Source: Vicia villosa
Taxonomy: Eukaryota; Streptophyta; Magnoliopsida; Fabales; Fabaceae
NCBI RefSeq assembly: GCF_029867415.1
Contig: NC_081183.1
Location: 30,405,806-30,469,805 of the forward strand
DNA length: 64,000 nucleotides
Direction of reading: 5' to 3'
The notes below the pieces were generated by a model, which saw nothing but the letters and a program-made list of their open reading frames with translations, made no database searches and was not told where the DNA came from. Position numbers and translations under genes: made by a program. Numbering within the stretch: position 1 is the stretch's first letter; every line of letters begins with the position of its first letter. Below, piece by piece: positions 35,698 to 46,678 of this stretch.

Positions 35698-36892
35698 CGC
35701 TACCATATTATTTTTGTTTTTTGATTAAAAATTAATTGTATATAATAACTTTTGAGCATTCAACCGTGATAAAACCATAAAGCTTTCATGGGTTCGAACC
35801 TTAGCGCCATCATATATATTATTCCTTTAATGTTAAGGCGCGTTTTGTCTTTTTTTATTTATTTTTATATAAAATACTTAAAGAGATATGACTATGATTG
35901 GTACGTTCCACCATTGTGATATATTTATAGTAAATATATACTTATCAATATGGTTGATAGATTAACCGTTGTGAAATAAGTTACCCATATATAAGCGAAT
36001 TAACTCTCACTTATTGACAGTAGCATCATTTATTTCAAAGTAAAACCATAACACCCATTTTTTTCTTCTTCGCCCTTAGTCGTGAATCTTATGCTTCATA
36101 AGTTAAGGTATTCTTCTTCTTACATCTTATTTTAGATAGTTCTCCATTATCTCGTTTGTTGCATGTTGTTTTTGTTGATTAATTGTTCTTATTTTTTCAT
36201 ATTCGTCTTCACTACCTTAACAAAGACCATACTTTGGCTATGGTACATATTGTTTGTGTAGTTATACAAAAAAGTACAAGAATCATGAAGCTATGATGGA
36301 AACTTCATCCACCTTGTATTTTTTTCATAGCTCACAAACAAGATGTTTTTCATACTCTGTTAACAAATAAGTTTGTGTTTTCACATGTTGATAACTTTCA
36401 TGGTTATTGTAAGACTCAATAAGAATAACACATTTTAGTTAATGAAGAAACAATAGCAACAACAAACTTCATCTGGTTTGAGACACAATGAGAAGAAATA
36501 TAAGAAGTATGAAGTTGTTCTGTAAGATTCATCCTTCTTATACTTCTTCTTCATTGCTTCACAAACTATATGAACTTCAGAATTGATTCCTGTTCTACGA
36601 TTAGTATCAATAAAAGGTATGTCCTGGAAATTTTTAATATATCTTTTTCATTACTCACAAATTTATAATATCTGGTTCTGTTGTATGATGTTGTTTGAGT
36701 TTATTATATTCTGTGTAGATTATTTGTTTCACTGATCCTAACTTAAAATACATTCATTTAAATTAACATAGATACTATATTCTGAAAATTAAATTGTATT
36801 TGAAAACAAATTTATATCAATCATTGTTTTTGAATTGAATGTGTTTCATCGTTCATTTGATGTTCTTTTACATAAAGAATATTGTATACTGA

Positions 36893-37000
36893 TTTGGCTC
36901 CTCAGATGCATCATTGTCTTAGGTTATAGTTAAATTTCATTAACTACAAGAAATTTAACTATAATCGGAGACAACAATGTATCTAAGGAGTTAGACCAAT
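36893..37000. other. Long near-perfect hairpin inside the second CACTA element
   Basis: The arms TTGGCTCCTCAGATGCATCA-TTGTCTTAGG-TTATAGTTAAATTTC and their near-complement (ending in GTTAGACCAA) surround the 11-nt loop ATTAACTACAA. The 15 pairs next to the loop are perfect. The outer part has a few mismatches and a 3-nt bulge. Size and mismatch pattern resemble a plant microRNA precursor or a small-RNA-producing foldback. Transcription is not shown. Confidence 0.7.
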
Positions 37001-37479
37001 AAACCATAATATATATGTAAAAGAGCATGAAATGCACGATGAGACACATACAATCAGAAAACAATGGTTTGTTTAAGTTAGTTTTCAAGAATAGCTTAAT
37101 TTTCAGATTATAGACTTCTTCATAAATTTGAAAGCTTGTATTTCTTTAGTGAGGTGTATGGAAAACAAGCAATCTACATATTATATAATAAACTCTAGCA
37201 TAATTTACAATGGTTATATATTGTAACTGTGATCAATGGTCAATTATGATTTACATAATTTGTGCTGATAGGTTTCGAACCCAGTACCTATGTGTAAGTA
37301 TCACAACGATTTATAAGTATAACCATTGTGATAAGTGGAGCGCGTCCCCCCTTTCAATAACGGTTTTCAAACCATGATAGAAACATTGAACTTACAACCA
37401 AACCTTACATAACAACGGTATGGCCTGCGTGATGGTACCCATTTTCCAACCGTTGTGAAAGGGGTTTTCTATAGTAGTG

Positions 37480-38924
37480 TGCATATCCATGTGCAGTATA
37501 TTCTCACTGGTTTGCATGCATTTGTTTATGGTAACAAATTCTCAAAGATAGGATAAAGAAAATAATTTTTCAATTACAGGATAAGAGGTTATGTAAGGAA
37601 TATCAACCTTAAAATAATACTTTTTCTACTCTTGCAATCCATCTCAGAGATTGTTTGCACACTTTCTTAAATTTTCATTTCAATGTTTTAAATTCAAATG
37701 CTTTCATTATTAATAATGTTTGTCTTTCACAATGTTGCATCCAATATATATACTTGTGGTGTTTGCGTTCTACTTAATTGTTGAGGGTTTCATGCAGATC
37801 ACTAATGTTTCTTGTGGGTTGATGTGCTAACAATGTTTTAAGCGTTGTTACTTTATAAATGGATGACAAAGAGTAGTTTATAGACAAAATTGGGTTACAT
37901 TTCCCCTTGAATTTTATAAACACCGAGATAATATGTTATTTATTTTTTTAAAAAATAAAAGTAAAATAAGGACTTGTCCCCTCAGTGGATTAATCAACCA
38001 AGGTATAGATGACTTATATTGCAAAAAAATGGCGAACAAAAAAATTTAAAAGGAAGCAGTAACATGTATTGTTTTCTTTTTCAATTTTTACCATTCATAA
38101 ATTTTTTTTATGGGGAGCAATACCTTTTCAATTTTTTACTATCTTGAAAATTTTGACTTTGAATTTTATTGTCAAGTTTCAAGCAAATCCATTTACAGGG
38201 TACAGTTAAAGTTGACATTAGTATTCAAACCAAAATTTTCAAGATCTTTTTTTGTAAAAATGAAACAACAACACCATTACTTGACATGACACCTTATGTT
38301 TTGAAGATGAGTTAGTATAGGGAAAAGTTAATGAATGTAATAGGTTTATATACAAAACTGGGTTATGTAGGACTTTTCCCCTCCATTGTCAGCCTACCTG
38401 AGGGAATACAAGAATTCTATTACAAATCCAAAAAGAAAATGGTGAACAATGAGGAATTTCACTTACAAATTCTTACAATTCACCATTTCCTTTTTGGGTT
38501 GTAATATCTTCTCATTATGATTAGAAATATGTTTCTCAAATTGTCGGTCAAGAAAGGAAATAAATCATTTTATTTTTTTCTTGAATGACAATATTGGATT
38601 GCAAGAGGTGGAATCAAAGACAATAACAACATCATTCAATGAGATAGATTACAAGAGCGCAAAAAATTCTCATTCAAGGTTTGTAAATTAGTTTTTAAAT
38701 GCATGGATACAACAACAACAACACAGCCTGAAAAGATGGTAGTTTTTCGAAATGTGTCCCTTAATTAGTTTTTCCCCAGGTTATTTATATCAACTGAGGC
38801 AATAGATGGTATTTTTCAAAACAAAATTAAAATTGGCCTGCCTAGGGGTTATATCTTGGTTTTTTATTTGCTGATGTGAAAGCTTTGTCGTAAAATATAT
38901 TATGGTGGATAGCGAGGGTCTAGT
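37480..38924. other. Intergenic DNA with a degenerate repeated motif
   Basis: I see no gene here. Three diverged blocks near 37890-38030, 38345-38460 and 38750-38820 share a theme (GGGTTA, TTTCCCCTC, then a gap, GAGG/AACCAAGG, then AAAAAATGG). They may be subterminal remnants of a DNA transposon, but ends were not found. Confidence 0.35.
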
Positions 38925-39360
38925 TTGGGATCTTAGGTGGAGGAGACCCTTCTTTCTTAGGGAGTTACCTACGTATGAAAACCTTCTCTCTCAGGTCTGA
39001 GACATTATTCTTTCTCAAAATAGAAATAAGTGGATTTGAAAGCATACAAAAGAGAAAATTTTCAATGTAGCCCATGCTTATCATGTTTAGTTGGATGGTT
39101 CCTTTTTGTGTCTTACGGCTGAGAACTTGACCTTTCTCCTTATTTAGGTTAGTTGGGCTCCTCCTAAAGTGTCGGTTTTCTCCTGGAAGCTTTTGCAAGA
39201 TTGATTGCCTTCTAGAGAGAACCTATTTAAAAGGGGGTGATTATTTATCCTAGTGGAATCTCTTGTCCTTTCTGTGGGGATTCGGTTGAGTCAGTTTCTC
39301 ATATTTTTGTCACTTATGAGTATGATTGTTCAGTTTATGTTAGGAGTTTTTAAGATGATT
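38925..39360 (+). pseudogene. LINE zf-RVT fragment
   Basis: Readable pieces include WAPPKVSVFSWKLLQD followed by LPSRENLFKRG and then CPFCGDSVESVSHIFVTYE. This is the WxxxxPxKVxxFxWxL and C-x2-C-x-H order of the zinc-binding domain after plant LINE reverse transcriptases. Several stops and at least one frame change break it. It is a short dead fragment from a different copy than the one at 29400-30450. Confidence 0.7.
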
Positions 39361-39393
39361 CTTTTTTTCTTCTATTTACTGTAAGTTCGTGAT

Positions 39394-40195
39394 ATGTTTA
39401 CAAAGACATATGCAGAAGTTGAGTATATGTCAAAGGTTCCTTATGCCAATAATGTTGGTTGTTTAATGAATGTTATGGTTTGCACTAGATTAGATTTGGT
39501 ACAAATTGTAAGTCAAGTTTGTAACACTATGTTCAAAACAGGAAAACGACATTTGGAATGCAATCAAGTGGATTTTCAGGTACTTGAATGGTACAACGGG
39601 TCATGGTATCATGTTTAGCAATTTAAAGGGTGATCCTTCAGTTGTACGATATGTTGATTCATACTATTATGGTGATATGAATGATAAAAGGTTTACAACA
39701 GGGTATGTCTTTACTTTAGTAAGATGGCCTATTTGTTGGAAATAATCGGTTCAATTCATAGTGGTCATATCAACAACTCAAGAAGAGTACATGACAATAA
39801 GCGAAGTTGATAAAGAAGCCTTATGGGTTACAAGATTGGTGAGAAAATTTGGTGTTGCACAAGGTGGAGTTAGATTGTATTGTAATAGTTAGAGTGTTAT
39901 TTATTTGGTAAACAATCAAATGTATCATGCCATGATCAACCATATTCATGTGAGGTTTCCCTATATCGAAGAGTTATTTGCATATGGACATGTATTACTA
40001 AAAAAAGATGATACTTTAGAGAATGAAATTCATACGTTGATCACGTTAGTAATTAGTGACACGTTCAAGCAATGCTTGGACCTATCACATGTTTCTTAGT
40101 GTTAAAGATGAGTTGTACTTTCCCAATGGTCAAGATGTGATTATTATGTAGGAAGTCTTCATAAGAGTTTGATATTCACCAAGGTGAAGATTATT
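39394..40195 (+). pseudogene. Degenerate Ty1/copia RT-RNase H end
   Basis: Pieces read VPYANNVGCLMNVMVCTRLD (copia 'YxxxVGSLMYxMVCTRPD'), then GDPSVVRYVDSYYYGDMND and KRFTTGYVFTLVRWP, the RNase H start, then TQEEYMTISEVDKEALWVT and IHVRFPYIEE, its end. Frame shifts and stops separate them. After about 40099 the text CACCAAGGTGAAGATTATTG resembles the copia polypurine tract and start of a 3' LTR (near 40195). Only the last quarter of a copia element survives. Confidence 0.8.
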
Positions 40196-42639
40196 GAATA
40201 TGGCTCATATAGTAAGAACATAACGATTACAACATTAACAAGATATCTGGTTGCAGCTAAAAGGAAATAAGATATAAAATTTATAGATGAATGTTGAGTA
40301 TGATTCTTATATATGTTGACACTAAAAGAAGCTAAGGGTGGAGAGCATATGCCCTTGCGTTTGACCAAAATGTATCTTAGGCCTAATTATTGCTTCACAA
40401 TACGATTCAGAAATATTATTGTAAATTAAGTCGTAATATTATATATATTACTTATAACATTGTAACCTTAATTATCACATAAATAAATAAAAATTATAGA
40501 TATTCTATAGTCGCAGAGGTATGTATATCTTTTATTTTTTATTTTAATTTAATCTTCTATATTAATTGTTGTTTTAACATTTTCTATTATATAAAATTTC
40601 ATAATCAAATAAATAAATTGTGGAATCAAAAAAAAAAAATTGAAATTTCAAAGTTAAATTTAGAGTAATTCAAGAGAATTGATGTATTACTTTAACTTCT
40701 AACCACTTAAAGTATTTATGTAGAACTTTTATATCTCAGTCATCTTTCCATTTTTATTTTGTGAGACTAACATATAATAATAATAATAAAGTAAGAAAAG
40801 AGTTTCATCTGACAACCAATAATGGTGTTATGCGTGTGTACATATGTCAATGAAAAATATATCATATCATGCAACCAAATCTAAGTAAATGAATTAAGTA
40901 ATGTGAGTTTTAAATGCTTTGGACACAAATTCCGACCATTTTCCTTAAATCCATCTGAAAATTACATGTTACTCTGTTTATTATAACATGTTAATTATTT
41001 GATAGTAGTGTAATACAGCAGAAGTACATTAGAATTTCCCCAATAACATGTAAATAATTAATCTCAATTAAAAAAGTGAAGAATTGTACCAATTTTCTTA
41101 AAAAGATGTGGGGCCTTTCTTGAGCTGTCATTGGCAAAACAAATGTGACAGACATTTTTCAATGAAATTGTCTATCTTGGTTTGTAGTAATGAAAATATA
41201 TTTGACTTAACAACGCGGTTAGTGCACTTTCATGAAAACTGATGGTGCAAATAGCAATTCCAAGTAACTTGCTCTACTGGATATGAAGTAAGAGATTGAC
41301 TTTGGTAATTGGCGGTGATTAATTAGTTTTAACTGTCATCACTAGTTTTCATATTTTAGGTTTTATTAGTTCATATAATTATTAATATGCAGTGATGTTT
41401 GTAGGGATACTTGAGTGCTTTATGATGCAGAAAGAGACACATTGATATTGATCAAAATGGAGAATGATGTTGGATTTTTTTTTAATAAGCAACATTTTTG
41501 TTTATTATCTTTAGAGAGTTAAGGATAATTTACTCAAAAATTAATAGAAATGAAGTCAAATAAATTTTTGAAAACTATTTATAAGTTTTATCCGATGTGG
41601 AACAAGAATTCGGTGATGATTTAGTGAAGTTTACTATGAAAGGCCTCTGATACTATGGTGGAAGTTTTCGATAAATGGAGAGGTGTGTACCTACAATGTT
41701 AATACTTCAACTCCCAAACCAGTGAAGTCGGAGAGGAGGAATTTGCAAGTGTGTAATAAATTGTATTTTGATGTGACGGAAGCCACAATTATATATGGGA
41801 ATTCTACTTTCCCTCGGTGAATGCGGCGTCCGATATGGGAGATCGTTGGATAGACTATGACGACTGATATGAGTGGGGTGTTTCGTTCTAGTGTGTGACT
41901 CCTTACTGAGGGTACAACTGTTCTTCAATATGAGGGGAGCTCTAAATTGAGTCTCCATATTAGAGTGATGTTATTGGGTTGTTTGGCCAGTCCGAAACAT
42001 TTGACCATCACGTCTTTGTTATTGGTCATGAAGTTAGGATTGTTGTTGTAGAATTATGTCCTGACATTCTGTGGATTGTATAAAGTCCTCCGAATTAAGA
42101 AAGAGACAAGTGATCAATTGAGTCGGAGTAAGTGGTCTCGAGAAGTTAGGATTGTTGTTGAAGCATATTGTTGTAGAGGCCCTCTTCATAGACCTAGGTC
42201 TCTATGGTAGTGAGGCAACTCCATTAGAGCACTTTAGTGTACTCGAGTTTCATTATGGAATAAGGTTGAACCTAGGTTGTTGATTATGTCTTTTGACCGT
42301 ATATCCACATGCCTTGACTTCCATAAATTGAGGGAATAAAGTTAGTTTCTCCTTTCATTTTATTTCTTCAAACTTTCATACCCACTAAATATTTTCTAAG
42401 ATCTTCTTCTTCTAGTAATATTCTTTATTTCTTTGACATACATCTATATTCGTGAAATGATTTGAGTCTTTGGTGGTTCTGTTTTACATTACTTCGAACC
42501 TTAGACATACTAAAGTTACCACTCTCTTCCATTATTCTTTTAGTTACTAGTCTTTATTTATAGACATAGCCAATATAGGAAATCCAAACATTCCATTTAT
42601 AGACTTACTCAGTGATTATGTCATAAGTGATACCTCGTC
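40196..42639. other. Intergenic DNA, possible old LTR material
   Basis: The first few hundred bases may be the 3' LTR of the copia remnant. A duplicated phrase GAAGTTAGGATTGTTGTTG occurs near 42029 and 42144. From 41640 the DNA is less AT-rich and may be leader or LTR of the gypsy-like remnant that follows. No gene is seen. Confidence 0.4.
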
Positions 42640-44451
42640 TCAAAGCGAAGTGATAAACTCAGAAATATTAGATGTTCTCATTTAGATGTAATGCATCCCT
42701 TAATAGACTTCGTAGAGATTGGTAATAGTCCTAATAATATGGAGAGTCCAAACGAGGATGCTGATGATTTGGAAGATCCCATGGAAGTGGGAAATCTTGA
42801 TATTAGTTTGACTGGAGGGGGCAGTTTCTCCCTTCAGGATTGAAATCAATGAAATCGCTATTGGCTTCTTCTTCCTTGCGTTCCATATGCCAAACTAGGA
42901 CAAGTCTAAGGCCAGATTTATATTAAGGCCTTTAAAAGCCTTAACGGTCACAGACCAAGTGACAACGAGGTAAGTAGCTGAATATAGTCCTAATCATGCT
43001 CTAGTTCTCATGGTCGTAATTTTTAGTTGTTGACAATTTGGGTGAGATTGTACGATGGGGATATCATGATTTTGAGTTATCCGTTAACGCGGATTGATCA
43101 ATTCCTTTATGTTTAACAAGATATCTTAGGAATTAAGATTATTTTCAGTGAGGCCCATTAGATATAAAATGCTTACCAGGATGTAGATGTGTCATCAGAT
43201 TGGGCAGTTTTACATGTTGATCTCACAAAGAGACCGTGCACTCATTTTGATGGGTGTGAGGTATACCTTAATGAATGCTTGTTTTCTAGAATGGGGTCCA
43301 AGCTTACTTTGAATGAGTTAGAGGTCAGGGTCATGAATCACTTGGGAATTCCCCCTCCCCCGCAGTTTCACCCCATGAGTTAACTATACATTGAGGTCTT
43401 CTAGTAATGGTGTAAATACAAGAACAATGATTTTTCAAAATACAGATTACGTCGGCTAAGGAATAAGGAGATCAATGATTGTTTTCATTTAGGTAAAGGA
43501 ATAAGATGTCCTAAGTTTATATGCATAAATTTAAGAATTTAATGCATATGTATTATATGGTTATCCCTCTCATCCATAATGCCCATGAAAGCTTGTGCGT
43601 GATAGAGGAGGGTCATGTCGACCGTAGAGACTCCCCCAGGTTTTCCTCTTATTCTCTTTAAGAGGATCCGACTACTACAAAGTGTACCAACAAGTTTCCA
43701 AAATATGGGAAGGATGGTTATTTCTTGGAGGGCGCGATCACCTATATTTGTAGGTCTTGTGATCTTTCCCGATAAGAGGATAGTTTCAAGGAAATTCTCG
43801 TCATAGTTTGAGATGATGTTGAATTTATGGATAAAGTTAGTCCCTCTGAGGGTGACACCCTAAAAAGATATAAGTGATACCTAGAAACCCGATTTTTGGT
43901 AGAGGAGGCCACTAGGGAAAAGAGGCATAAAATATTTGGTATGGAAAAGAACCTTATTTAATTTTTACGTGTTTAATATTGTTTATTTTTCATTAAATAT
44001 CCATCGCTTATTATTTTTCCTTGAAAATTACATGAGAATTCTCAACACACTTATGGTGATGAAGAGATGTCTTACCCAAAGCACGTCCCATCCTCTCTTT
44101 ATTCCTCTAGAATAACCCATGGAGGTCTGGCGAGTAATTGAGCAAGGGAGGTGTGCACCAGGAATCAGAGTTTTTAAAGGGTCAACCCCAAGGGGATAGG
44201 AAAGGGGTGTGCAAAACTAAGGCCCTCAAATTTATGAGGGTTAGAGTAAAAAATATCACCATCACTCGGAACACCATGTTTCTGGATGATCTTCATTGAG
44301 GATGGTTATTAAAGATTCTTTTAGGAAGAAGAATGATAAGAGGCGTGTTACTAATGGGCCTATTAAGAAGCTCAAGTCGGGGGTGTTTGAGTTTGGGAAG
44401 TTGATAATAGGTGGGATTTAAAGCGCCTCCGCCCACTTACATCATGCAAAC
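42640..44451 (+). pseudogene. Gypsy-type transposon gag-like remnant, left part
   Basis: A readable stretch at 43189-43383 gives LTLNELEVRVMNHLGIPPPP and QFHPMSW. This resembles the conserved 'putative gypsy-type transposon' domain of plants (L-E-x-x-V-L-x-x-L, then QLHPNxW). Flanking readable pieces are broken by stops and frame changes. The Sirevirus inserted at 44451 splits it, and the remainder continues after 54652. Identification is tentative. Confidence 0.4.
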
Positions 44452-45593
44452 TGAAGGATAGAAAAACACTTAGAAGGGGGGGGGGGGGGGGGGGGGGGTT
44501 GAATAAGTGTAGCTTTAAAACTTGTAAGATAAAAAAATTTTGCACAATGATTTTTATCCTGGTTCGTTGTTAACTAAACTACTCCAGTCCACCCTCTTGG
44601 AGTGATTTACCTCACCTGAGGATTTAATCCATTAATCACACAAGATTACAATGGTTTTCCACTTAGATAACCTCTAAGTCTTCTAGAGTATACTGATCAC
44701 AACCTGATCACTCTAGGAACACAATGCTTAGATACCCTCTAAGACTTTCTAGAGTATTCTGATCACTGATCACTCTAGTTCTTACAAATTAATGTAAACA
44801 AATTCTTATAAGAGTTACAATGCTTCTTAATAAGCTATTATCACAACTGTGATTTTTCTCTTAAGTTAAAGCTTAATCTCACTAAGATATTATAACAGCA
44901 ATGTAGTGAGGTTGAAGATGAAGTTTGAGAGCTTTTTGAATTTGACAGTGTTTCTGTAAGTATGCGCAAAGTGTTGTATTCAGCTTCTCATTAGAACTTC
45001 TATTTATAGGCGATTGAGAAGATGACCGTTGGGAGCATTTAATGCATTGCGTAATCCGTACAGCATTGCATTTAATGTTTCACTCTTTTGTCAACTACCT
45101 CGAGCCTTGCTTTCGCTGTGTCTACTGACGTTGCCTTTAATAGCTTCTAACGTTCCTTTTGTCAGTCAGCGTAGCCTGCCATCTTGTACTTGCTTCTGAT
45201 CTGATGTTTGTGTAAACAACGTTTGAATATCATCAGAGTCAAACAGCTTGGTGCAGAGCATCTTCTTGTCTTCTGACCTTGAAGTGCTTCTTAGCGTGAT
45301 ACCATGAGAAATTCAGTGATTCTGATTCTGAACTCAAGTTCTTCTGATGCTTCCATAGACCATGTTCTGATTTTGCTTGACCATCTTCTGATGTCTTGCC
45401 AGACCATGTTCTGATGTTGCATGCTGAACCTTCTGAGTCAGTGCTTCTTGCGCTGATTTTGTGCATACTCTTTATGTGATTCCTGAAATGGAAATTGCAC
45501 AGGATTAGAGTATCACATTATCTCATACAAAATTCATATACATTGTTATCATCAAAACTAAGAATATTGATCAGAACAAATCTTGTTCGAACA
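44452..45593 (-). repeat. Sirevirus 3' LTR
   Basis: On the minus strand it starts TGTTCGAACAAGATTTG and ends TATCCTTCA. Near its end is a run of 23 G on the + strand (44476-44498), against 12 in the other LTR. It contains duplicated imperfect palindromes around CTAGAGT-CTGATCA / TGATCACTCTAG. Confidence 0.93.
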
Positions 45594-46678
45594 ATCTCCC
45601 CCTTTTTGATTATGACAAAAACATATATAAATGATATGAATTTGCAATCAGAATATCAGACGGATAAAGACATTTACACAATTATAGCATAAGCGTATAC
45701 ACATAGTGTGTGAATATGTCTCCCCCTGAGATTAACAATCTCCCCCTGAGATAAATAATCTCCCCCTAAAATAAATACTGGAAGAAATTTATAAATAAAG
45801 AACTTCCCTGAGTATTTTCCATTTCAGTTGAGACGATCACATATGCTTAGATCTTGAGAACATTCATAGCTTCTGCTTCTTGCTTCCATAGGACAGCTTC
45901 AGAGCTTTGAATTTCTTCTTGAATCATTGCATGCTAGATTGTATCAGAACATTGTTGAATGTACCAGAGCATCATCAGAGCATCTCTACATCCTGAAATG
46001 TTACAGAACAAACTAAACGACAAAAGTCAGAGCATGAATGAATCAGAACATAAAATATATATCAGAACATATAATATGTATCAGAGCATAAACAATCATG
46101 TTTCAGAGCATATTAAGAACAAAAACATACATCAAAAAATATAAGGAATAAGAATGTGTTAGAGCATATTCTATCATCAAAATATCAAAACATTCTTCCT
46201 TCTTGCATCTGATCTTGAAGCTTCACAGCACTCAGCTTGCTTCAATTTCCATGAGCTTGTTTCTATATAGAATTGCGTTTCCTCATGTCTTTGCTTCTCA
46301 TGTTGAGCTTTTTTGAATGTCTTCAATCCTGCAAAACACTCAAAGGCATAGAACTTGCAAATTCTGTTAGAAATGTGGAGACTTACTCCCAGCAACTGAT
46401 AATATAAATCTATAAATCAAATCACTTATCACATTTTCTCCCCCTTTTTGTCATAACATCAAAAAACATAAAAGATTCAGATGAAAAAACAAACAATATG
46501 AGAGAAAAGAGGATAATTTTCATTGATTTCCAAAAGAAGATAATCAGAAGATACAAGGGAGATGCATAGAAAACGGATGCAAGAACAAGGGAAACAACTA
46601 AGACACAAAAGACTATGACGAGCCTAGCTTAGACATAATCTTGGCCAGCATGTCATGAATCCCAGCATTGCTCTCAGC
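45594..46678 (-). promoter_or_regulatory. Sirevirus 3' noncoding region with multiple polypurine tracts
   Basis: On the minus strand CAAAAAGGGGGAGA lies directly before the 3' LTR (45608-45594). Further GGGGGAGA motifs are at about 45718-45728, 45739-45748, 45759-45768, and a full CAAAAAGGGGGAGA copy is at 46450-46437. Repeated polypurine tracts are a described Sirevirus feature. Between them, 45940-46175 is a loose array of TATCAGAACATA-like units. Confidence 0.75.

Larger units (their letters stand above)
34535..37479. mobile_element. Second CACTA transposon, non-autonomous
   Basis: It starts CACTACTACGAAA and ends TTTTCTATAGTAGTG, with the 3-bp duplication TGC on both sides (34532-34534 and 37480-37482). 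Subterminal motifs such as AACCGTTGTGAA, ACCATTGTGATA and CACCACGGTTC recur at both ends in both orientations. Without the nested solo LTR and its duplication it is about 1.86 kb. I see no coding sequence, so it depends on a transposase from elsewhere. It is unrelated in sequence to the CACTA element at 3486-7776. Confidence 0.9.

Noticed and set aside
43189..43383. An independent small gene
   Set aside because: It is better read as a fragment of a decayed gypsy-type gag, flanked by more broken pieces of the same kind.
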